Assembly (NCBI GenBank): GCA_964370765.1
Contig: CAYJKW010000007.1
Span: 1-57,288, forward strand
Source: CAYJBH01 sp964370765
GTDB lineage: Bacteria > Bacillota > Clostridia > Oscillospirales > Ruminococcaceae
Length of the DNA stretch: 57,288 nt
Direction: 5' to 3'
Below the pieces are notes generated by a model that did no database searches, had not been told where the DNA came from, and saw nothing but the letters and a program-made list of their open reading frames with translations. Shown here piece by piece: positions 24,518 to 30,912 of this stretch. A program made the position numbers and the translations under genes. Every line of letters begins with the position of its first letter. Position 1 is the first letter of the stretch.

Positions 24518-24892
24518 ATGGACGAACAATTTTTAACGGAGTTTGAGTTTGACCTTCCAAAAGGTTACGTGGATAACGATGGTGTAGTACATAAAAGAGG
24601 TGTGATGCGTCTTGCTACTGCGGCAGACGAAATCCTACCACTTCGGGACCCACGCGTTGTGTCTAATCCGGGATATCTTACGGTAATACTGCTTTCAAGG
24701 GTTATTAAATCGCTTGGAACTGTGCCAAGGATGGATCCGCGAATTGTAGAAAAACTGTTCTCAAGCGACCTTGCATTTTTACAAAGCATGTATCAGCATA
24801 TTAATGCGATAGAGCCAATGACAGATAGCTGTGTCTGCCCTGAATGTGGCCATAAGTTTGAGCAAACGGTAAATTTTACACAAGCGGAATAG
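24518..24892 (+). CDS. Tail-assembly protein of the injection system, with a C-terminal Cys cluster
   Basis: 124 residues, ATG behind AGGAG. It matches a family I recall from injection-system loci: F-E-F-D-L-P-K-G-Y-V-D, G-V-M-R-L-A-T-A-A-D-E-I, R-D-P-R-V-V-S-N-P-G-Y-L-T-V-I-L-L-S-R-V-I and the helix D-L-A-F-L-Q-S-M-Y. The C-terminus carries C-V-C-P-E-C-G-H, half of a zinc-ribbon-like site. In position it corresponds to the phage tail-assembly chaperones made just before the tape measure. Its last codons contain a -1 slippery heptamer (24871-24877) that would fuse it to the following overlapping frame, as in lambda G/GT. Confidence 0.8.
   Translation: MDEQFLTEFEFDLPKGYVDNDGVVHKRGVMRLATAADEILPLRDPRVVSNPGYLTVILLSRVIKSLGTVPRMDPRIVEKLFSSDLAFLQSMYQHINAIEPMTDSCVCPECGHKFEQTVNFTQAE
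24871..24877 (+). other. Candidate -1 ribosomal frameshift site A_AAT_TTT
   Basis: In the frame of the 24518 gene the codons read GTA AAT TTT ACA, so AAATTTT has exactly the X_XXY_YYZ phase of a -1 slippery heptamer. Slipping there leads into the overlapping frame 24877-25068, which encodes a conserved-looking domain but has no ATG, GTG or TTG before its conserved start. No strong downstream stem was seen. Confidence 0.6.
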
Positions 24893-25068
24893 CGGTATAC
24901 CCACAGGATGAGCTTTATAAGGAAATGTCCTTTATTAGCTACTACTATCACTGGGAACACAGTACCGTTATGACGCTGGATCACAAAACAAGGCGCAGAT
25001 ATTGTGCTGAAATTTCAAAAATACATAAGGAGACAACCAATGCTCCTAAAAATGTTTTTGAACTGTAG
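24877..25068 (+). CDS. Frameshift-encoded extension: small injection-system protein (DUF6760-like)
   Basis: 63 codons in the -1 frame relative to the 24518 gene. The translation holds Y-P-Q-D-E-L-Y-K-E-M-S-F-I-S-Y-Y-Y-H-W-E-H, then L-D-H-x-T-R-R-R-Y-C-A-E-I-S-K-I. This matches, from memory, a small injection-system family (Y-P-L-D-x-L-Y-E-E-V-A-F-x-A-Y-H-F-H-W ... E-H-R-E-R-R-R-W) that I believe is named DUF6760. An in-frame TGA lies at 24859. The first canonical start is ATG 24925, inside the conserved motif, so independent initiation would cut the domain. The likely product is a 183-residue fusion with the upstream protein; an unusual ATA start at 24889, overlapping the upstream TAG, is the alternative. 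Confidence 0.7.
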   Translation, partial: YTSGIAVYPQDELYKEMSFISYYYHWEHSTVMTLDHKTRRRYCAEISKIHKETTNAPKNVFEL

Positions 25069-25081
25069 GGTGGAGGAATAG

Positions 25082-25567
25082 ATGTCGTTTACGTCAGATT
25101 TTATAATAAATAAACGCCCGGAACCATTTCCGGGATACAAATTTACTGCGATAGTAAACCTTATGCCTATGGGTTTTTCAAAGATAAGTAATATAGAAAT
25201 TAGCTTTGAAACCGAAACCTTTAAAGAGGGTGGGGTTAACGACTATGTTCATGTTATAAGCAACCAAGCCAGTACCGAAAAAACCCTTGTTTTAGAGCGA
25301 GGAATTGCTTTTCGTGGCCTTGCATTTCAAGAGGCATCAGATCTTAAACCGGGTCAAAAGATAGTGGGCGACATAGTACTGTTGGTATATGACCGTGATG
25401 GTGGCATTGCTAAAATTTATTTCGTGGGTGGGGCAACTGTCAAAAAGTGGACATGTAGCGACTACGATGCCTCCAGCAGTGAGCTGCTAATTGAACGATT
25501 TGAGCTTACATATGAAACATTTGAAGCTAAATTTGCAACCGCAACCGCACTAATCGGAATTCTTTAG
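25082..25567 (+). CDS. Second tube protein, probable tube initiator (Afp5-like)
   Basis: 161 residues, ATG behind GGTGGAGG. It shares the gp19 fold pattern with the 23973 protein: G-F-S-K-I-S-N-I-E-I-S-F-E near the start and D-Y-D-A-S-S-S-E-L-L-I-E-R-F-E-L-T-Y-E-x-F-E at the end. The middle is more divergent, with E-K-T-L-V-L-E-R-G-I. In Afp/PVC a divergent tube protein forms the first layer on the baseplate hub. It is followed without spacing by the 25568 gene. Confidence 0.85.
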   Translation: MSFTSDFIINKRPEPFPGYKFTAIVNLMPMGFSKISNIEISFETETFKEGGVNDYVHVISNQASTEKTLVLERGIAFRGLAFQEASDLKPGQKIVGDIVLLVYDRDGGIAKIYFVGGATVKKWTCSDYDASSSELLIERFELTYETFEAKFATATALIGIL

Positions 25568-27757
25568 ATGCTGTTATCTTTAAACAACAATATTTACGAT
25601 AATATTATCGCAAGGCATACAACATTTATCTCCTCCATTTCACAGGAGGCAGAGATGGTGTGGCTAGAGCATGCTCCGGTAGAGGCAGATGCGCCGATAA
25701 TCAATCGATTTATCACACATATTGAAGATATCCATTATATAACCAACAATATTAATAATACAAATGTACAAAACATTGCATTAAACCTAAGCTTTTTAAA
25801 CAGAATGATGGTGAAATCCATCGAGACGCAGGCAGATACTGTTATAAGACACAGTAAGATGTTGTCGCAGCAAAACTTTACAGTACAGGATAAAATTGTA
25901 AACAATGTTACAGCCAAACAAGGTGACACGAATGTCGTAACGAGTACCAACAAAAGCCATATAGAAAACAAGATACTAAATATAACCAACATTAAAAAGG
26001 TAGGCGAGCTTGTACACCTTACCGCAAGGCAGATAATATCATTGTCACAGGACACGGTGAGGCAGGTAAACAACCTTTATACTGCCCAGTTGTCACAACA
26101 AAATATTAGCAAAACACACAATTTAAATATTGGAACAGATCTAGTATATCATCAACAGCAAACAGAGGAAAGCATTGTTAACAGTGTGGTAAACAATATT
26201 AACACCTCGGTTAATAATGCAATAAAGCAAGTGGCCAAGACAACTACGATATGCAAAACAAACCAAACAAACCAGATAAGCAAGATAAATCAAGCAAACA
26301 GGGTAGATAAAGAAGATAAAAGCACCTTAAATAAAGCTGATACACCGCAAGAGATAGGCAACACGGCTATACCAAAGGACCATATCACAAGTAGCGATGT
26401 AATTAATAGACCGGCACGACACTATAAAAATACAGTTGTTACGCAAAGACAGGATGGCGATAAGGCGAAGATAATCTATAGTAAGGATGGTAGGCAGGCG
26501 TTAGAAACCACAAGCACCGAAACAATAATTAATAAGACACAACAGCTTCTAAAAGAACAGATTCAGATAAATAACAAACAGCAAAATATCATACTAACAA
26601 AACAAACGGCACCACGGCACGATACACCCAGGTCGATGCAGCAGAACAATCAAAACAATCAGAACAGCCAGCCTGTAGGGGGGAGTGTTAATACAACATA
26701 TTTTACACCGGCAGATATTGTTGTTAATGACGCAAAGGCAAAGTTAGATATTAAATCAGAAAAGATGGTTTTTAATAACGAAACCATAAAGCAAATATCC
26801 AAAAACACAACACTAAAAGCAATAAACACGGCGAATATAACTAATGGTATAGATGCTCGTAGCACTAATACCGTTATTCAAACAGGAAGTGTAACCAATC
26901 TTACTGCACCAACAATACATGCAGATGAATTTAATTTAAATAATAGCATCACTGTTCTTAACGGTGATTCAACTTCAATACATCACAGCCCTACTATTTC
27001 GATACAAGGTGACAATAAAACGAATAATATATTACAGCATGACAATGCCTTTATACAACACAAAACATTGAGTCAAACCGAACACAATACATCGATAGAT
27101 CGCCAAACAGTATTTAATCACCATACATTTAAGGTGAAAGCGCAAAACAACACAATAAACGGCGATAACACAACAACTACAGATAATTTCATGGCAACCA
27201 GTATACTTCACAGCAACTACAACCTAACAAGCCATACCAATGACATAAGCCAATCAAGCAGTTATCGACAACAGTTTCAGCTATCAACTATCAATAATGA
27301 TACGGTGAATATACAAAACAGTCATCAAGCTGATTATAAACACAACACGAATATCTATAACCAAGGGCAGAGTAGAAATGTCGATATTCTGGCATACAGC
27401 AGTACAGCAATGATAGCTAAACCAGTAAACGTAGAAAACAAAACTGTACCGATAAAAGCGGTAAATATGCTATATAAGCAGGAGGCTGTAGAAAAGGGGA
27501 CGCAGGTCCAGGAACAGCAGCCCGACGATATTATTACCATAAAAAAGACAAAAAAAATACAGACAAATACAGTAAACGAGACGCTAGAAAATATTACACA
27601 AAGCAGTACCGGAATAACTACAGCAGACAATAAAACAAGGCAGGCGGCTAATGAGTTGCTTACTGACAGCATACCGATTAACCGCATTGCAGAAAAGGTA
27701 TACAAGCAACTTGAAACAAGACTTCGTAACGAAAGGCAAAGAAGGGGGTTGAACTAA
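25568..27757 (+). CDS. Asn/Gln/Thr/His-rich protein, candidate tail-length or tube-filling protein
   Basis: 729 residues. The N-terminal 100 are mixed helix and strand. Residues about 100-690 are low-complexity, rich in Asn, Gln, Thr, Ile, His and Lys, with almost no Trp or Cys and no membrane segment. The last 28 residues form a charged helix, I-N-R-I-A-E-K-V-Y-K-Q-L-E-T-R-L, ending R-R-G-L-N; I recall similar C-terminal helices in injection-system proteins encoded just before the LysM adaptor. The place, after the frameshift-type assembly gene and before the baseplate genes, is where phages put the tape measure. The composition is odd for a classical helical ruler, so an unfolded tube-lumen protein is equally possible. 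It abuts the previous stop and overlaps the next ATG by one base. Confidence 0.6.
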   Translation: MLLSLNNNIYDNIIARHTTFISSISQEAEMVWLEHAPVEADAPIINRFITHIEDIHYITNNINNTNVQNIALNLSFLNRMMVKSIETQADTVIRHSKMLSQQNFTVQDKIVNNVTAKQGDTNVVTSTNKSHIENKILNITNIKKVGELVHLTARQIISLSQDTVRQVNNLYTAQLSQQNISKTHNLNIGTDLVYHQQQTEESIVNSVVNNINTSVNNAIKQVAKTTTICKTNQTNQISKINQANRVDKEDKSTLNKADTPQEIGNTAIPKDHITSSDVINRPARHYKNTVVTQRQDGDKAKIIYSKDGRQALETTSTETIINKTQQLLKEQIQINNKQQNIILTKQTAPRHDTPRSMQQNNQNNQNSQPVGGSVNTTYFTPADIVVNDAKAKLDIKSEKMVFNNETIKQISKNTTLKAINTANITNGIDARSTNTVIQTGSVTNLTAPTIHADEFNLNNSITVLNGDSTSIHHSPTISIQGDNKTNNILQHDNAFIQHKTLSQTEHNTSIDRQTVFNHHTFKVKAQNNTINGDNTTTTDNFMATSILHSNYNLTSHTNDISQSSSYRQQFQLSTINNDTVNIQNSHQADYKHNTNIYNQGQSRNVDILAYSSTAMIAKPVNVENKTVPIKAVNMLYKQEAVEKGTQVQEQQPDDIITIKKTKKIQTNTVNETLENITQSSTGITTADNKTRQAANELLTDSIPINRIAEKVYKQLETRLRNERQRRGLN

Positions 27758-28557
27758 TGGTATTATCCGATAAAACCGGTTCAAGGGCTACAAGCAGGAT
27801 ATCCAATACAAAGGCTTATCAGAAGATGGTGTACGGCTCGACACCGCTAAAAAAAGCCAAAATTATGCTGTTAGATAATAACGACAAGCCTACGGCAAGA
27901 ATAGATGTGCAGTTTAATCCCTCAGAATATACTATTTCAAGGGGGGTAAAGCTTGACAAGCAGACCGAGCTTGGGCGCGATACCGACGGAACTACACAGG
28001 CTATTAAAGGATCTACTACATCACTTAGTGTGTCCCTTTATTTTGACACCGTAAGTAGGGTAAGCCATGGTGGTGCGATGTCCAAGGCTGCAAGGGCAAT
28101 TGACATTGCAACGGCAGGTGTAAAAACAATTGATGGAACAAGAAAACCGGTTACCGCTGCGGCACATATTTTGGACCTAACCTCTTATGATCCTGATCTT
28201 CATTCGCCGCCAAAGGTGCAGTTTGTATGGGGTGCAATGAGCTTTACTGGAAAGGTATCTTCCATCTCCACCCAGTACACAATGTTTTCTCCCAGCGGTT
28301 CACCGGTTAAGGCAAAGATGAACCTTACAATAGAGGGAGAGGAGACATCAAAACTATTAACAACAAAAGCATCTCCATTTCAGTCCCCCGATCGCACAAA
28401 AAGCAGAACACTTGTTCAGGGTGAGCAACTTTGGATGATGGCACACGAGGAGTATGATGATGCCGGGAAATGGAAAACAATAGCAAAGGCAAATAATATT
28501 TTAAATCCACGCAAGGTGGAGGTGGCAGCAAACATAAAAGTTCCCTCAATCAGATAA
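27757..28557 (+). CDS. LysM-containing baseplate/tube adaptor (Afp7/Pvc7-like)
   Basis: 266 residues. The N-terminal domain has the pattern P-L-K-K-A-K-I-M-L-L-D, F-N-P-S-E-Y-T-I-S-R-G and S-L-S-V-S-L-Y-F-D-T-V, with P-K-V-Q-F-V-W-G in the middle. The C-terminal 50 residues form a LysM-type module (V-Q-G-E-Q-L-W-M-M-A-H-E ... K-T-I-A-K-A-N-N-I-L-N-P). In Afp/PVC this protein links the first tube layer to the spike. Start and stop overlap in TAATG, implying translational coupling to the 25568 gene. Confidence 0.9.
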   Translation: MVLSDKTGSRATSRISNTKAYQKMVYGSTPLKKAKIMLLDNNDKPTARIDVQFNPSEYTISRGVKLDKQTELGRDTDGTTQAIKGSTTSLSVSLYFDTVSRVSHGGAMSKAARAIDIATAGVKTIDGTRKPVTAAAHILDLTSYDPDLHSPPKVQFVWGAMSFTGKVSSISTQYTMFSPSGSPVKAKMNLTIEGEETSKLLTTKASPFQSPDRTKSRTLVQGEQLWMMAHEEYDDAGKWKTIAKANNILNPRKVEVAANIKVPSIR

Positions 28558-28576
28558 AACAAACCACGGGTGTTAA

Positions 28577-29683
28577 ATGGACTTAATGAAAAATGTTACG
28601 GACATATCTTCTTTAAAAAGAAAATACCGTAACTTTACGACTCCCTCCTATCGTATCATGTTAGATGGTAAGGACATGAAGGAAAAGTTCGGTGCCGGAG
28701 TAGGTGCCTTAGATGTTGAGCTTACAGCAGGATATGAGGCCTCAGGAGCAAGTTTCACCGTGGTTGAACAGTATGATCCTAAAAATTCAAATTTCAGCAC
28801 AAAGGGGCCGTTTAAACAGCTACAACTCGGGACAAAGGTTGAAATCGAGCTTGGATATATTACTACAATACCTGTTTTTACAGGCCTTATTACCGAGATT
28901 AGCTATAATTTTGATGGAGATTCGCCACCCGAGATAAATGTTACCTGCATGGATGCAAAATGCCTGTTGATGAAAATTCAGCGCCTAGAGATAAGAAAAG
29001 AAAAAAAGATATCACAGGTTGTTACGGCATTGCTTGGTGAACAACCGATAAGTGGGTACCTAAAAGGTAAAGAGATAAATCTTACCACTCCGGAGGTAGC
29101 GGCTATCCAGCTTAATATGGAAAGCGACTATAATTTTATTATAAAGCAGGCACAATACTTTGGGTGCGAGTTTTTTATAATTGCCGGAAAGGCATATTTT
29201 AGAAGCAAAGCAACGATGACATCACCAATCTTTACCATGAAAAGCGGCGAAGGTGGTGTGCTTACAGCAAACCTTTCACTACGCGGGTCAGGTCTTGTAG
29301 AGACTTTAGAGGTCGTTGGAATTAATCCCGAAAATGATCAGGCTATTTCAAGTAAGGCAAAACTAAGCGGTAAGTTTAGCACAGGAAGTACAGCAAAAAA
29401 GATGCTCTCAAAAACTCAAAGAACATATTTTGATTCCAACGTAACATCGGCAGAAGATGCAAAAAAAAGGGTCGAGGTTTTAACAGAAAGTATAGCAAGG
29501 GACTTTGGTGTACTACAACTTAGCTGTGTTGGAAATCCGGAAATTGTTCCGGGAAGATTTATTAAGTTAGAAGGCCTAATGGATTTGGCAAAAAAGAGTT
29601 TTTATATAACAAAGGTTAGCCACAGCTATACCGAGGAGTCAGGATTTATTACATCGCTTGAAGGAGGGTTAAAGACACTATGA
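28577..29683 (+). CDS. Baseplate hub protein (gp27/phage late control D-like)
   Basis: 368 residues. Hub-type motifs: P-S-Y-R-I-M-L-D-G-K-D near the start, L-T-A-G-Y-E-A-S-G-A-S-F-T-V, G-T-K-V-E-I-E-L-G-Y, F-T-G-L-I-T-E-I-S-Y and V-T-C-M-D-A-K-C-L-L-M. It corresponds to the N-terminal half of VgrG and of Afp8, here a separate protein. Trimers form the hub onto which tube and spike dock. Its stop overlaps the next start in ATGA. Confidence 0.9.
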   Translation: MDLMKNVTDISSLKRKYRNFTTPSYRIMLDGKDMKEKFGAGVGALDVELTAGYEASGASFTVVEQYDPKNSNFSTKGPFKQLQLGTKVEIELGYITTIPVFTGLITEISYNFDGDSPPEINVTCMDAKCLLMKIQRLEIRKEKKISQVVTALLGEQPISGYLKGKEINLTTPEVAAIQLNMESDYNFIIKQAQYFGCEFFIIAGKAYFRSKATMTSPIFTMKSGEGGVLTANLSLRGSGLVETLEVVGINPENDQAISSKAKLSGKFSTGSTAKKMLSKTQRTYFDSNVTSAEDAKKRVEVLTESIARDFGVLQLSCVGNPEIVPGRFIKLEGLMDLAKKSFYITKVSHSYTEESGFITSLEGGLKTL

Positions 29684-30465
29684 GCTCTATAACCGATTTG
29701 TTGTCAGGTGGCCAATTTACCAACAATCCCGAATTTAGGCATGTAGGCGATTTTATACAGGGGGTTGTAACCGACAATAATAATAAAGAATTTGCAGGCA
29801 TGGTAAAGGTCGAGCTTACATCCTTTAAAAAGGATAGCAATATAGGCGGCTGGATACCGGTAATGCAACCGTATGCAGGTGCAGCCTATGGAAGATATGT
29901 TTTGCCGGAGATAGACGATATAGTGGTTATCGGCTTTATGGGCGCAGATAAAAAACGTCCGTTTGTACTTGGTAGTCTTTATCCTGCAAACGCTGCAATG
30001 ATAAAGGAAAGCTATATTGATAAAAATACAAACAAGCTATTTAAAACAAAGGGAAAGGTAGAGTTATCCCTTTCGGACGAGGAAAACAAGCAGTCGGTTA
30101 TCGTAAAAACACCCAAAGGTCTAACGTTAAGTATAGCGGATGAAAAAGAACTTATTACAATAACCGATAAGGATTCTAAAAATGTTATCGAGATAGATGC
30201 AAAAGGCGGGATGTTAAGTGTCACTGCTGACAAAAAGATAACAATAAAAGCCGGCAAATGTGAGATCACAATGGATGGTAGTTCCGGTAGCCTTGATATT
30301 AAATGTGATATGCTAAACATTAAATCATCAAAGACAGCAACTATATCGGGTGGACAGAAAACAGCGATAGATGGTGGAATGCTATCACTCAACGGAAAAC
30401 AGACAGCAGAGCTTAAGGGCGGGGCAATGACAACGATAAGCGGTGGAATGGTAAAGGTAAATTAG
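29680..30465 (+). CDS. Central spike protein (gp5/VgrG C-terminal, baseplate assembly protein V-like)
   Basis: 261 residues. An OB-fold region (about 20-105) has F-I-Q-G-V-V-T-D-N, G-M-V-K-V-E-L, G-W-I-P-V-M-Q-P-Y-A-G-A-A-Y-G and P-F-V-L-G-S-L-Y. Then follow short strands that repeat about every 8-10 residues (I-T-I-x-x-x, L-D-I-x-C-D, T-A-x-I-S-G-G), the triple-stranded beta-helix of the spike. There is no lysozyme domain as in T4 gp5. Overlap with the hub gene by four bases (ATGA) suggests equal expression. The DUF4280 protein would cap its tip. Confidence 0.9.
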   Translation: MSSITDLLSGGQFTNNPEFRHVGDFIQGVVTDNNNKEFAGMVKVELTSFKKDSNIGGWIPVMQPYAGAAYGRYVLPEIDDIVVIGFMGADKKRPFVLGSLYPANAAMIKESYIDKNTNKLFKTKGKVELSLSDEENKQSVIVKTPKGLTLSIADEKELITITDKDSKNVIEIDAKGGMLSVTADKKITIKAGKCEITMDGSSGSLDIKCDMLNIKSSKTATISGGQKTAIDGGMLSLNGKQTAELKGGAMTTISGGMVKVN

Positions 30466-30474
30466 AGGTGAGTA

Positions 30475-30888
30475 ATGGCAGGAAGTGCAGATTTTTTAGG
30501 AAGAGGATGGAGCTTCCCTCCGCGAGTGGATAGTGCAACGGGTAGATTTGTGATGTCAGAGGGGGAGGATGATATAAAAGAAGCTATATATATCGTTATC
30601 ATGACAAGATTAAAAGAGCGTGCCATGATGCCGGACTTTGGCTGCGATATTCATGATCATATCTTTGACCTTCCCGATACCGAGTCAGTCTATATGATGG
30701 AGCTCGAGATACTTAAAGCACTTTCGTATTGGGAACCAAGAATTATAGATGTTACTGTATCGGTCGATACCGAAGATATAGTAAACGGTAAGGTGATTAT
30801 TGATATAGGCTATGTGGTAAGGGCAACCAATAACCCAAATAACTTGGTATTCCCATATTATCTATACGAGGGTGTAGGGCTGGAATAA
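30475..30888 (+). CDS. Baseplate wedge protein gp25-like (Afp9-like)
   Basis: 137 residues of the GPW/gp25 family: F-L-G-R-G-W-S-F-P-P near the start, I-K-E-A-I-Y-I-V-I-M-T-R-L-K-E-R, M-M-P-D-F-G-C-D-I-H-D-H-I-F and a C-terminal I-D-I-G-Y-V-V-R-A-T-N-N-P-N-N-L-V-F-P-Y-Y. The E-R-x-M-x-P-x-F-G segment is the family signature. gp25 nucleates sheath assembly on the baseplate. ATG behind GAGGTG. Confidence 0.93.
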   Translation: MAGSADFLGRGWSFPPRVDSATGRFVMSEGEDDIKEAIYIVIMTRLKERAMMPDFGCDIHDHIFDLPDTESVYMMELEILKALSYWEPRIIDVTVSVDTEDIVNGKVIIDIGYVVRATNNPNNLVFPYYLYEGVGLE

Positions 30889-30912
30889 CTTTCTTAAAAG
30901 AGGAGAGAAGCG

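Noticed and set aside
24925..25068. Independent small gene starting at ATG 24925
   Set aside because: It would delete the conserved Y-P-x-D-E-L-Y part of the domain; frameshift entry keeps it whole.
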